A stretch of 64,000 bases of DNA from Oasisia sp. SBJ-2009 (GCA_964017155.1 OZ024856.1:7175813-7239812), one strand, 5' to 3'. Positions 37,724 to 50,689 are shown, counted from the first letter of the stretch. The notes: generated by a model not told the origin, from the sequence alone. Made by a program: numbers and translations.

Positions 37724-38333
37724 TTAAGTGGCGGTCAGCTACATAATACCGAAAAAGAACTAATATTAATAATACCGCTTTATAAAACAATAGTTAGGCC
37801 TCATTTAGAATATTGTATACAAGCATGGAGGCCATATCGCAAGAAGGATATTGATATGCTAGAAAGAGTACAAAGGAGAGCAACAAAAATGATACAAAAA
37901 CTCAGGAATATTAGTTATGAAATGCGTCTAAAAGAATGTGGTCTAACAACACTAGAAACCAGAAGATTGAGAGGAGATCAGAATGAGGTTTTTAAAATAT
38001 TGAATGGGTATGAAAATATTGACAGAAATTTTTTTTTCACGGTCAAGGAAGAGAGAAGGACTAGAGGACATGGAGCAAAGAAGCAGTGTAGATTAGATAT
38101 TAGAAAATTTTCATTTTCTCAAAGAATAGTAAACGAATGGAACAGATTATCAGCTGATTGTGTAAGTGCTAATAGTGTTAATATATTTAAAAATAAAATT
38201 GACATATACCTAAGACAGGCGGGGTATACTTAGATAGATAGGTTGGACTCTCGATAAGCCAAACGGCTTCCTTGTCCACCTGCCATCTAGAGTTGATTCT
38301 CTAGGTGGCAATCTTGTTAAATCTTGTTAAATA
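37724..38333 (+). mobile_element. CR1/L2-like non-LTR retrotransposon, 5'-truncated 3' end
   Basis: An intact frame from 37724 to the TAG at 38231-38233 encodes the C-terminal end of a non-LTR reverse transcriptase. Visible family motifs are PLYKTIVRPHLEYCIQAW, MLERVQRRATKMI, LTTLETRRLRGDQNEVFKIL, RTRGH, FSQRIVNEWNRL and FKNKIDIYL. A stop precedes 37724, so the polymerase core and ORF1 are missing: this is a typical 5' truncation. About 100 bp of 3' UTR follow, with a possible stem-loop (CCACCT pairing AGGTGG, near 38276-38310) and a duplicated ATCTTGTTAA at the end. The element sits antisense to Meis within intron 6. The open frame over 170 codons suggests a fairly young insertion. No target duplication was identified. 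Confidence 0.85.
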
Positions 38334-39202
38334 ATAATACCTGACTTACTATGAATATATAAACAGACACAGTTGCTTCAAATTTAGAGAAGTATAATTC
38401 AAAGGGAAATAAACTTGCAACAATAAATGAAGAGCCTTAACATTTAAATTGACATTACAATTTACTCAAACTAATTGTGGCAATAAAACAATGGGAGAGT
38501 CTGGTGACTGTGTGTGTAATTGTGTATGTATGTAAACACAATATAAATGTAGGCAATTAGGTGAAATATGATTGGACCCTCCATGTCTCGCTGGCTCATT
38601 TGGCTGCCATCTGTAGCATGTCGCTTCAGAGGGCAATCTTGTTAAGTCTTGTAGGAAGCACAAACACACTTTTTCACAGGACCACACACAAACACACAAA
38701 CCTGGCTGAACATTCCTGTAGGAACCACACGCAGCCAGACCCAATAAGCAGAACCAGAGTACTGAATCGACAACCCAAATAAAATACTGTGCCACAAATA
38801 AAATCCAAATAAAATACTGTATCCCTGCACCACAAATAAACTCACAAACCGAACATTTTGACACATACGCAAACCAAACCAAACATCCTCTCATCGAATC
38901 TTACACAAAACACTTTCTCATCCACTGCACAGACAAACGAAGCTAAACATTTTCTCAATGCAAACCAAACCAAAAATGCTTTCGCAATCGTTAGTGTTCT
39001 CACTGGAACCGAACCAGTCTGACTGCTTACAACATTACATCAGACGTCTTCTATAAAAAGCTTCAGTGTCTTACGTGTAATTAATTGTTATTTATTGTGG
39101 GAGATAAAATGCTCACGAATCAATGGAGCTTGCACAATGGCTTCATCTATAAATGCACACGAATTCATCCTAATCACACATAGCAGTAACAACTGACGTC
39201 TT

Positions 39203-39293
<91 letters not shown>

Positions 39294-40479
39294 CCTTTTT
39301 CAACAATTGCTTACCTCTAGAATGATATATAAAAAGTCTACCAATTAATGTAAAATGCTATTAAAATCAACAGTGTTTGTTTAATTGTGTTCATCATTCT
39401 TATGCTGTACACACAATTCTCCTATCATATAAACTGTTCAGAAGTCTGAAAATAAAATGGAATAAATATCTGGAGGGGGTTATTTTTCAAAAAATCCCTC
39501 CCAGCGGCCAGAGGACCTCATGGGGGGTGGGTGAAGGCACCCTTTCAGACTGACATGATTTACTGAGAGAGACCAAAGAGATGGATGAGAATGGGGGCAG
39601 CTAAAGTCAAGTTCTGTACTAAAACTGACAGAGACAGAATGAAAGGTGATTAAAGGGTGGTGAGATGCATGCTGGGTACCGCTGATCCTTTAGAACATGG
39701 TGCCACCAATCACAGGTGATCTCTGGCCCCGAAACGAAACCTACAGCTCGAGGTCAAGTACATCAAAGGCCACCATTAGGTGCATAAAGTTCAATAAAAC
39801 GAACCATTCAGACTACCTGGCCACTACTCCACCGCAGTTACTTCAATCAAAATCCACTTTTTAATAATTCCCAACCACATATTAAGAAAACAAGCAACCT
39901 CTAAGCTGTAGAACACAACCGATTAACCTCAGCAGTTATGACGAAAAAAATCACTCTACTTAAGACCGTGATGGCGGTATTGACTAGCGGCAATAATAAA
40001 CTTATTAACAAGACATCGTCTCGGTGGAAAACCCATAACTACGAGGCTGATGATGATGGCAGCCTTTGTGTTCGCAATCATTTGTTGTCTATAACATTAA
40101 TCTTAAATGCTGTTGGTCTCAATACCTCCAACTGTCTGGCGTCGTAAACTTTTATTGCAAATCAACTGCCTGCTATTTGCTATTTATTCGCCTTCCTGCA
40201 ATCTACGTCTGACCTCGAATGACCGAGATCTTTGGCTGCCGTATCGTTAATTCTTTCGCTTTAAAACGTAGACATTTTCTGCAAAATATTTTGTGTTTAG
40301 CTTCTGTTTTTGCTACTTTACTATCGGCACAATTTTACACAAACGGCGGTACTACTGCTGACAATTAAACAATAAAAAATTGACATGCGTTTTTAACCTG
40401 GACTCTTGCAAACTCAAAGGCTTACTTACAGACTTGCCATTGGGATTTATTCTCACTTGCTAAATATTGATGGTGTACG
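38334..40479. other. Intron 6 unique DNA after the retroelement
   Basis: AT-rich, with an AATAAAATACTGT segment repeated near 38778 and 38806 and the CT array at 39.2 kb. No gene recognised. Confidence 0.6.
39203..39296. repeat. (CT)n(CA)n microsatellite
   Basis: About 38 CT units followed by a short CACACA run. Confidence 0.95.
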
Positions 40480-41969
40480 GTGACAGCACTAAATGCTTTA
40501 TCGATGCCACTTCATCTGTAAATGAGTCGATCATCGCATAATAGTTTCACAACCCACGGTGCGTATTTTCTCAAATAATACATTCACTCCCGCTAACAAT
40601 AACACCTGAAATATGTGTTCGGCGCGGACATAAAACAACATGTGGCATAACGTGACGCAAAAGTGGCGAAGTGTTTTCGTACGGTTACCTCGTTGCATGT
40701 GCCACCGACAAAATAAACTACATTTTTATGCGAGCGAGAGCGCGGCCGATCGGTGGCGAGGCTGCCAGCAGCGTCTACCCGAGCGAACACCGTGCAACAG
40801 CAGGCCTTAGTCCAGCGACGCATCAACTCAAGACTCAGACACCAGAAACTGGGTCAGCTCGGCCATAAACCAACAGTCCCATAAACTAACCGGTGTGTGG
40901 CCGCTATCTTTTTTCTGCTCCTGTCTGGGTGCACACAGCACACGCATACGCGCACACGCAAGCGCACACATAAATAAGTGGCGTGCGCCCGGGATGTGTG
41001 ACTACAGTCGAGTTACGAGTGTCCTTTTAAATGACGGATTCCACGTATAATGGCAGTAAATCAAAACGAAAGGCGCCACGCCACGCCGTGTGCACTGAAA
41101 GCTAGCCGACAGAAACCCAACAGGGCAGACCCAGAAACGATCAAAGCAGAGACCATCACCCGTAGCGATTGATGAAAAACAATGACAATTCAGCAAAGAC
41201 CCAATCAAATCAAAGGTGTTTCTAGACCGTATTTATAATATACACATCACAGAACACACAGACCACCGAATGTCACATGTGAATTATAACAAATTTATTC
41301 GAGTATAGCACCAAACAACGTAGTCAATGCCCGACAGAGCCAAGTGAGATCGTACAACAAAAGACGAGACTGCTGCTGACACCTATCGGCAGTTACGGAC
41401 GACGTTCACGCAGTTTAACTGCGGTGGTGGGGCGGTGTGACACCGCCGAGAGACAGTGGGTAGAATCAGCAACTCGGTGTCAGTGTTCACGGTTGATACA
41501 AAGGCAGGCGGCATTCACTGACATGTTTATGGCACGATTCTGGCATTTCCACGTTCGTCTTCCGGCAATGGCCACAGCAGCAACCAGCACGCAGCCGGCA
41601 GGCGGCTGCCGCTGATAAATTAGACCGGGTACAAAGGTCAACCTGACGGTGGTGCGTGCGCAACGCCGCCTAGCTGCAGGATGCAGTCGTTTCACAGCCA
41701 CATCGACACTCCGACAGCCATGTTTAGTGTGCCGCTGTGGGGGGCACGCAATGAATTATGGGACACCGGCGGTTCCACAAACACGCACGCACACGCACGC
41801 ATGCAGGCGCACGCTCCGTTTTCCAATGCACATCCGACCGACGCGATCCCACCGATGACAATGAGTGCGTCATTGCGTCGTTGCCGCCGTCGACGTCTCC
41901 GTCGCCAGTGGGTGATAATACGAGGAGTTCCTTTAGACTGCCCCGAGGTGTGTGTGTGCTAGTGTCTCT

Positions 41970-42058
41970 CGCGAACGCACGCACGCACGCGCACGCACGC
42001 ACACTGCTGGTGCTTGATATGTCGTAGCGGGCGGGCGGGTAGCGGGCGGGCGGGGGTG
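41970..42058. repeat. (GCAC)n and GCGGGCGGGCGGG tract
   Basis: A GCACGCACGC array is followed after about 20 bp by two copies of GTAGCGGGCGGGCGGG and GGGGTGGGGG. It lies in the CpG-rich block of intron 6. Confidence 0.9.
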
Positions 42059-42273
42059 GGGGTCTCGGTCCTACCCTCGTTCCCTCCAGTCACACACAGT
42101 CCTGTCACACAGGAAACAAATTCCCGCACTATAAACATCAGTAGCTGAGCGAGTGAGAGAGCGAGTGATAACAGTGACTGAACGACAGCGAGCGAGGAGA
42201 AAGAGCGAAGAAGATGATGAATTATTGCGGCAAGGGGCCTCCTCTATTTTTCATGCCCCGCTGTGTGCGCAGC

Positions 42274-42298
42274 GTTGCCACGACAACGGATGACATCA
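42274..42298 (+). promoter_or_regulatory. RFX X-box-like site next to a CRE-like site
   Basis: GTTGCCACGACAAC (42274-42287) resembles the RFX X-box GTTGCCATGGCAAC with two differences. Three bases later is TGACATCA, one base from the CRE TGACGTCA. Adjacent X-box and CRE elements are a known promoter arrangement. It sits in a CpG-rich, GC-box-containing block in intron 6. Confidence 0.45.
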
Positions 42299-45020
42299 CA
42301 AGGACAGGGGCAATGTAGTGTGACTAGCAGCGAGGGTTGGAGGTAGCCACACGCCTGAGAGCGGAACGACTTGTAAAGACACCTCACACCTTTGTCTCAC
42401 TCAGATGTATATCCTCACATTAATCTTCCCCCCTCAACTTGACATGCCTCGGCATTAGTCATAACTTTAGGCGGTGGGCGTGTTAAGCCTAGCTGAACTA
42501 ACCAGTCCACGCTTTTTAGTTTATAACTCATAATATGTTTACAACTACACCTGCCAAAATAAAAACAAAATGAACCTGTCATACTTTCCAGACTAAATAC
42601 TTATCCTATGATAACACTGCGGGGTATTTTTAAGTACATAAATGCCAATAATACATCACTGACTATACGACACAAAGACAAATGTTTCTACTAACACTAG
42701 TGGTTAAAAAATTCTGGTTCGCTTTTGACAAATGGCTCCTATCAGAATGATGCATCTGGTAGAAAGATATATCTGTACATAAATCAGAAACTAACGCTGT
42801 GTTACCACGTGTTCCTGATATACTATCACTTGATACCTCAACAAATCCCACTTTTTATACAACATGTGCTTCTTAAAATAATTAACACTACAGCAAGCCC
42901 ACACATATCAGTAGGAAGGGAAATAAATATATGTAAGATTTGTGTTTCTACAGGATATAAAATGCCTTACAGGCATGCATATCAACAATTATTTTTGATG
43001 TCAATTTTTGCACCAACATGATTTGACTATCTTCAGAGCAGCAAATTCTGTCTATGAACCTTTGTGAATACTAATTTTACTAAGATATCAACCTGACAAA
43101 TAACTTCACAAGTTTATTAATGACATAAATCACTACATATGTAGCAGCCAGTTTCGGACTTTCAGACCACGAAACAGTTCATTACATCAACACATGTGTG
43201 GTGGGTATCTAGTCTCTGTCGTGGTGAAACACGAGTAGTAGATATAAACTAATACCGGTGATTCAACCCGCGTACATGCCCTCCACCTAGACCCGAGGCC
43301 ACGAGCATAAGACAAAGGTCCTGCAAAACAGGAAGTGACAATGCTGGCGCAACGGAAAGGGTTAGGGCGTGGAGAGAGATGTAAGAAAAGGGTTAAGAAC
43401 ATGTGGACTGGGTAGGCGTGGGGGGGGGGTGGCAGTATGTGTAAACGGAGCCGCAAAGAAGCAAAGTTCACTGCTACCGCGGTGGCTGGGTGTTCGACCA
43501 CAGAATTAGGCCATCCAAGCGTATGGTGGCGCTGGCTGTGCCTGCATGGGCCCAGCATGGCCGTAGCGTGGCCGTTGTAAAGGTTACCGTGGCCCATCAG
43601 GCAGTTGTCGCATCACTCCACGGGCGGCGTTCACTGCGCCGTGAACGCGGTGCACATAGCCAGCGCGCGGCGCCGTCGGTATGTAACATTTGCCGAGATG
43701 TGCCCGCGCATTCTATCTGTATATTGGCACAACATTCTATACGTGGGCACGCTGCCAGGCGCTGGGCATCTTTCTGTGCATGCTGTAGTGGTGCAACGGC
43801 GCAGGAAAGCTGCGACTTTCCGACATCATTTCCACACCTCCCCCATGCAAATATATTGAAATTCGAAAGAAACACACAATGCGGCGACTCTGCCAGTCTG
43901 TTAAGATTACGTGCTCTGAACAATTGTCATTTCACACGCAACCAATTGCTACCGAGAAACGCGACGGAAAAACAAGCCCCATCGTGTGAGAGTAATTCGG
44001 TAAAAACTCCCATGGTACAAGGAGGCAATTTTTAATCGCTGACATCTCACACAAAGCCTGCTGCGGTGGCGAAGCACCGGCCAGTGAACTAGCGCCACAG
44101 TGAATGTCTTCATGCATGAAGCAAGCAGCCCCGTAGCTGTCGACCACCAGATGTGAGAAGACGCATTTGCCAGGCACAGATAGCCGCGGTAGGGGCGAGG
44201 GCTGCACGTGGACTGCCATGGCAATTAAAGTGCTTGTGGCATAAATAGGAGCTGGCCAAGTTATGTGTCTAATGAAGAAATTCCTTCTCTGATTTCCACT
44301 CGTCAGTGCCCGTGGGGAGACGCAGGCTGAGAGTAGCTGGGTAGAAGCAGCCAATTTCAACTGGGAGCGAGGCAAAGATAACAACAAGTGATTTGCCTAA
44401 ACAGGCAAGACAGGCTCATTAACCCTTTCCCATTCACGCCAGCACTGGCACAGCATCAGGCTGAGTCAGCGGCAAGGCAAGGGTCATACCGGGAAAAGTC
44501 TACGGTACCAGCGGAAAGTACTGCACACTTAATTGCTGCGGCACTTGGCAAAGTGTACGGATGATGCAACGTGTTAATCCAGGTAATCCGTGGAGTATGT
44601 GTATAGGTTCCACTTACGTTGCGGCTGTGCTAATCCCATGCTGGGCAAATAAACGTAAACTGTGGACACTGGTGGGGATTAGCAGATGATCCACTGTACA
44701 AGGCAGTCTCCAGACAGACACACACCATAGCTTTATGCAGAGACCCATCCACCCGTCATTTGGATGGGTAAAAACCGTTATGGACGGATAGAAATATGGG
44801 TGAACGTGTCAAAAATGAAGGAGTAAAAAAGGTCTTCCAAAACCATAGATATTGTCAGTTATGCCTCAAAAGTGAGCGTAAATGGTGTCACATGTGTGTT
44901 AGTAGTCCATTTGAGGTCATCACACTTTTAAAGTTTGTAAATTGGCTTAACAGTTAACATCCATGTGTCCACCAAAACATGTGTGACTGGCAATAATTTG
45001 GTCCTACATATAGCCCCGAT

Positions 45021-45025
45021 ACACA

Positions 45026-45073
<48 letters not shown>

Positions 45074-45077
45074 CACA
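45021..45077. repeat. (GCAC)n microsatellite
   Basis: Twelve or so ACGC units flanked by ACACAC at both sides; CpG in every unit. Confidence 0.95.
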
Positions 45078-46374
45078 TGCATCTACAGTGTAATCATAAC
45101 GCGGACAGCCACATCAAAGTGGAGAGAACCAATTGGTCGGACAGTGCCACCTCCGGCCAGAGCCTTCCCTCACCGCATGGGAGTCAATGCAAATTGCATT
45201 TGGCACCGATTCGCAGGACAAACCAAAAGAAATTGACCCATTTAGTGGAATGGTGTCTCCGCTGTCGAATTGAGCGATGTTGGCCAACAACTGCTGGTCC
45301 CGGGGAGGGTCTATTAATTAGCACCCCCCAGAGCTGATGAGCATCACAGACACATGCAAGCAATGCCAGACATGCTCAGATCCACCGCCCTGGAATGTCT
45401 TTACAAGCAAGCGGACAGCTGGACATCACATTATCAGAATGACACAAACTTATTTTAAAAACATGCAACAACCAACCACACATGTTAGCAACGATAATAA
45501 GGAAACCGTAAACTTGTGGAAAACTTTCTAATGGAGTGCAAATTCAATCTTGCATGTAAAACGTGCAATTCTTTTGAAGTATTTTTACTTCACACAACAA
45601 GATCTTTTATGGCCTGTTACTAAATACATGTCGACCCATCGGCTGTGCCATATTGCCCGCCGGGGCTGGTTAGTGCCGGTGAAGCACTGGCCATTACCGT
45701 AATGTACCTAGAAAAGACATTACGCACTGACATAACGACCCTTGCAATAACCTGCTAACGTAACACATTATTGCATGTTAAGCTGTGATGGCATACCGAG
45801 GCATGAGGCCGTCGGAGTTACTGTTGTTTTACAACTACGGTCGATGTATTCGGTGACGAGGCATGAACTGTTTAAATGCGAAGAAAACAGACCAAGTCCG
45901 GACTACCAAAAATACACTGACCAATTTCTGGAGTGGTTGAATGACTCTGTGTTAAAGAAAACAAATTTGATAATTTGTTTTTATTTCTATTGTTTGGGGT
46001 GAATAAAGAATGACTGATTCGTATTGACTAAAAGTCAAACAAAAAATGTACTGATCACATACTGACTAATTCAGTTTACAAAGAACACGATAAACAACCA
46101 AGAATTAAATGCCAGTGAACAGCCTACATACGATCTCGGCTAAGTGTCAACTAACGAACAGTTGCACCAGCGATGTACAGATATGATGACACAGACACCA
46201 GGAAGGTAAACAAACTGTCAGTTCACATTGAGGCTGCGACGATCTGTCATTGCCCAACGTAATCACTCTGCCACGAACTGATAGCCGAGATGTAAATTTT
46301 GTTTACACTTTGTCATCATGTAACACTGCTGACGTTGCCACAACACATGATACAGACATGCGGTCGCATGACAC

Positions 46375-46384
46375 GCGCATGCGC
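46375..46384. promoter_or_regulatory. NRF1-like palindrome
   Basis: GCGCATGCGC is a perfect match to the core of the NRF1 palindrome; a related GTGCGCATGAGC follows at about 46404. Such sites are typical of CpG-island promoters. Confidence 0.4.
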
Positions 46385-46916
46385 ACGACCGGCCGCATGC
46401 CCGCGTGCGCATGAGCAGTGGTGCGGAGACAGCGTTCATCAGATGCACTCCAAGCTTCGCATCACCTGAGATGCTGCCGGCTGTCAGATGCGATCAGTCT
46501 CGCCGGCGTACTTATACATGTCGACAGCGCGATGCCGGCATAGGCGTGCTCGCTTACGCAAAGCTGAATGACACTTTGGCTGGCGCGATTCGATTAACCC
46601 CCATGGCATTGCATCGACAAATGGCCCGACAGCGCGCTTGTCCATGCCCATTCTCCTGCCCAAGTAATTCGATTTCCATGCAGTGTGCGTTACTACGCGC
46701 GTTGTATATGCGAAATCAGTAACGTGTACACGCATTAGTGGCCAATTTCCGATCTGTCACTAGTCGTTTCAGTTCGTCTCGCCAGACGTGGCCTGGTTTG
46801 TCATCACCCCCCAAGTAGTGTCTCGCAAGTGTCATTGTCTACAATAACATCAGGCCCAGTATCACATTGTACACTGATTGATACAGGTGGTTTTAAAGGT
46901 AGGTTATCAAGATTCG

Positions 46917-47327
46917 GTATACAACTGGGGGTCTGTATACAACTGGTGTTAAAGGGAGGGGGTTTGTATACAACTGGTGTTAAAGGGAGGGGGGTTTGTA
47001 TATAACTGGTGTTAAAGGGAGGGGGGTTGTATACAACTGGTGTTAAAGGGAGGGGGTTTGTATACAACTGGTGTTAAAGGGAGGGGGTCTGTATATAACT
47101 GGTGTTAAAGGGAGGGGGTCTGTATACAACTGGTGTTAAAGGGAGGGGATTTGTATATAACTGGTGTTAAAGGGAGGGGGTCTGTATATAACTGGTATTA
47201 AAGGGACGGGGTCTGTATATAACTGGTATTAAAGGGAGGGGGGTTGTATACAACTGGTGTTAAAGGGAGGGGGTCTCTATACAACTGGTGTTAAAGGGAG
47301 GGGGGTCTGTATATAACTGGTGTTAAA
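46917..47327. repeat. 31-bp minisatellite with a G-run in each unit
   Basis: About 13 copies of a 31-bp unit containing TATACAACTGGTGTTAAAGG and a run of four to six G. Spacing of AACTGG is 31-32 bp. The plus strand thus has a G-run every three helical turns. Confidence 0.95.
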
Positions 47328-48049
47328 TGTAGCCTATGCAGTTAAATCAACCAGTGTAAATTATTATTATATTACTAATATTTAGCTATTTATAATCTAA
47401 ATGGTTTGTTTATTTCTTGTGGGCTAAAAATGACATTAAATAAATTTTTAATTGCAAACAATATCTCAGGGTAATTTAATGCAATTTGGTGGGTCGTGCA
47501 CCTTCGGTGTATTTATGCAAGTATAAAGAACATTAGTTTAATTTTCATGAAAAAAAAATGAACAGATTAGGTCCCTTTAATGTTAATGTCTGAACTCATC
47601 TCGTGAACATTTCATGATATTTTAAATTCTTCAAATCTGTTCAAAATAATTATCATTATCTGAAGCCATCTCTAAACAATGTTCCAAGAAAAATGCTCTA
47701 AAATACTTCACTGATTTGTCTCTTTTTAAATAGTTGTGCAGATGTTCGCTATTAAAACTGTAATTTGAGATTGTCCTGAAATGTTGTCCTACTTAAAATC
47801 TTTACTCTCATATGTTTCCATGACATTTCTTTGTTTTTATGTATGCCAAATTAATCAATTCAAACTGTCCATAGTTGCATGGTCAGTAAAATCAGTGCAT
47901 GGTCAAATATTTTAGTTAGAAATTAATTCATAATTGGTCAACTAAAATCAATAATGAGTTTCTGACACAATTTCCACAGCAGACCATTTTGTTACATTTA
48001 CAATCTTAGCACAGAATACTACCCGTTATGGTGCAGTTAGCTTCTCAGT

Positions 48050-49000
48050 CTCAAATGTGGCAGTATATGCCTCCCACTCTGTGGTTTTCTCGCAGTTAAT
48101 TATCCCTCTGGATGTTGTTGTTCTAATTAGTGTGCAGGGTGGGTGGGTCCACGGGGCGCCCAGTCAAAACAGGATTTCAATCTACTGGGTCTTTTCGATG
48201 AACCGGTGGACTGGTGAGCGAGAAGGCAGTGACAATGGCTGAGCAATTAGACAGCCTGTGGCTACATAACAGACCTCGCCCAGCAGCCTTTATCCGCGCC
48301 TCTCCAAGACATGTGGTCCTGACAGGTCCCGCTGTTCACCCAGGATGACAGTAAGCGAAACCCATTGATCGGTGACGCATCCCGCAGCAACGAATTTCCT
48401 CGCATCTGATTAGCCGATCCGGCGCTGACAATGGGCGATACCGGCGGCCGCGTTGACGTTGCGTAATGACTCTATAACGCGCCCTCTTAAGGGGTTGCTA
48501 AACTCCGGCCAATCTGATCGCAATTAAAGAGGCCCTCTGCGCAAACGTCACAATTACAGAGCCCCGACTCACTGCCCTTTCACTGCCTCGACAAAAACGG
48601 GTGGTTAGTTACGGGGAGATCTGTGACTGCGGAACCAGTGCCGAGTATTCAGTGCCTACTGTGTCAGCAAAGAGATTCTTCCGGTCATTACCCTCTGCCC
48701 GTGAGTGACCAACAGGGCATGATCTCTATCCTAGCTGTGCGCAATCATTCCTAACACTGCGTTAGTCGCTTCACCGCCTGACAGATAGACACAAGAATGA
48801 CAGACAGACAGACAGCCACCACACCTGTCAACTCCCCAGGCTAATTACCCCAGATACAGCCCCTATACACCCTTGTACGCCCATCAGCAGTGATTCTCAG
48901 TCACAATTGATTATAATCACCCCCAGTCAGCGAGTAACGTCATCAATCTACTTCAATCAACTACACTACAGTTATCAATTGCATGACGCAAAATGGTTTA
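48050..49000. other. GC/CpG-richer block of intron 6
   Basis: About 950 bp with CpGs (GGCGGCCGCGTTGACG near 48441) and AATTAAAG/CAATTA motifs; no repeat and no convincing frame. Confidence 0.3.
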
Positions 49001-49709
49001 TCCGAATTGTGCCATGAACTGACATTCTTGGTGTCCCAGGGCAACTCAGAAGTAGACAATTCACAGTATGACACATGGTGACTTCATATCCAATTTAACA
49101 AACAGAAAATGTTGAAGAAAAGCCAAATAAAACTTATTTCCTGTCAACTTGTTTTCATGTTAAAAAAATACAAATTTAAATAAGTAATCAATTTTAAATG
49201 CTAGTGAAGCAACATCTGTGTGCCTTTAAAATCTCCTTATGTTACACAAATAAAAAATCTTTAAATAAATTAAACAGTCCACCAAATTAAACTGTGTGGT
49301 ACAGTAGTTTTGCTCATGGTGTTTTTGACAAAAACGTTAATGTGTCAAACAATTGAATTGTCCATGCAGAAATACCCTGGAATCGACCTTCTAAAGCTAC
49401 TACAAGTGCATTAGCAACGTGTGTCTTAACATCTAGGTATGCATGCAAAACTTTCATCTATCATTGTTAATAAATAGCTCTACCTTATACATAACGATTA
49501 AGTGCAATTTTACACGGATCAAATCCGTCTAGCGTGAGTAGGTGATCGTGTTACGACTACTTAGTGAGTTCTGTCAAGTTCTAGAAACAAATACCTTTGT
49601 ATGCAGACTGTTTTGTGCAACGCCACCCCTTTCTGCGAACACTTCTGCAAACTAAAACGTGAGCAACGTCTTACAACACTGGAAAGAACAGGTTAAGTAA
49701 ACAACATGC

Positions 49710-49748
49710 AATGTCTCTTAACAATGTCTCTTAACAATGTCTCTTAAC
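49710..49748. repeat. 13-bp tandem repeat AATGTCTCTTAAC
   Basis: Three perfect tandem copies. Confidence 0.95.
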
Positions 49749-50290
49749 TAAGACTGCCAGGCGATGATCTGAAGTTTGCAAGGTTCAACAAAACTTTTCC
49801 CTATTGATTCATCTCACCCCCACCCCCACCCCACGACTCGTTTTGAGTTTTATAATCCAAACTAGGTCTCAAAATTGTAGGAAGTACCCACTAAATTCAA
49901 CCGATGTGATAATGTTGCCCAGAATTCTGATGTCCGTAATAATAATATCAATGTGGATTATCTATGCAACTCAGTAGATGGTGCCACTGCTGATTTATCT
50001 CCCCACGATATCTGGTGACAGCCATCCCACTGTCCACCCATATGTAAGGCATACACTGCGTGAACTTCGTGGAGTTATACGACTGCCCGTTGACTTGCTG
50101 AGATGACTGGCTCCAGCAACTTACAGAGTCTTGTGAGAATGAATACCTCAGGAACACAGGGAGAACTGACTGCAGTGTGACTTCAAGAGAAGTGACCCTG
50201 CAACTAGGCTGACTGTTAAAAGACACCCAGCATGAAGAAGAGGAGTGAAGGTGGCTAACCATCCTCACTGGGTAAACATCGAGGAGACCC

Positions 50291-50596
50291 AACCACCCTT
50301 AAAGGGTAGTTAGACAGGACGCCCAACCACCCTTATAGGGTAGATAGACAGGATGCCCAACCACCCTTATAGGGTAGACAGACAGGATGGCCAACCACCC
50401 TTAAAGGGTAGTTAGACAGGACGCCCAACCACCCTTATAGGGTAGATAGACAGGATGCCCAACCACCCTTATAGGGTAGACAGACAGGATGGCCAACCAC
50501 CCTTAAAGGGTAGACAGACAGGATGCCCAAACACCCTTATAGGGTAGACAGACAGGATGGCCAACCACCTTCACAGGGAAACCACCAAGGATGGTC
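50291..50596. repeat. 34-bp minisatellite with 102-bp higher-order unit
   Basis: Nine copies of a 34-bp unit with AACCACCCTTATAGGGTAG and ACAGGATG. Variants at GGACGCC, GGATGCC and GGATGGCC cycle in threes, so 50291-50392 is repeated almost exactly at 50393-50494. More diverged copies continue to about 50680. Confidence 0.95.
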
Positions 50597-50689
50597 AACC
50601 GCCCTCATAGGGTACATAGAGCGGATGGTCATCCACCCAAATAGGGTAACAGTGAAGATGGTCAAACACCCTCATAAGTGCAGCCAAGT

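Larger units (their letters stand above)
40480..42420. promoter_or_regulatory. Intronic CpG-rich block, candidate promoter or enhancer
   Basis: A CpG-rich, low-repeat block of nearly 2 kb, strongest at 41.4-42.3 kb, with GCGGGCGGGCGGG boxes, the RFX/CRE pair and GA-rich sequence. It resembles the Meis promoter region more than the rest of intron 6. A plus-strand ATG at 42214 opens only 34 codons. It could be an internal promoter (alternative Meis start or a nested noncoding RNA) or a CpG-rich enhancer. Confidence 0.4.
43180..46760. other. GC/CpG-richer blocks of intron 6 (43.2-44.7 and 45.1-46.8 kb)
   Basis: Two CpG-bearing blocks separated by a short AT stretch and the GCAC array. Open frames on both strands overlap each other and share no family features, so they are read as chance. 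The blocks hold the NRF1-like site, TTAATTAG-type homeobox motifs and GTGGCATAAATA. They may be conserved noncoding elements. Confidence 0.35.
47328..50290. other. Intron 6 DNA between the 31-bp and 34-bp minisatellites
   Basis: 47.33-48.05 and 49.0-50.28 kb are AT-rich and hold nothing recognised beyond a 13-bp triple repeat; the middle is the block at 48.05-49.0 kb. Confidence 0.6.

Noticed and set aside
42214..42318. 34-codon plus-strand ORF starting MMNYCGKGPP in the intronic CpG-rich block
   Set aside because: Too short and without homologue known to me; not listed as a gene, though a transcript start nearby is possible.
43490..44387. 181-codon plus-strand and 151-codon minus-strand frames
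   Set aside because: They overlap each other in a CpG-richer block and have no protein family features.
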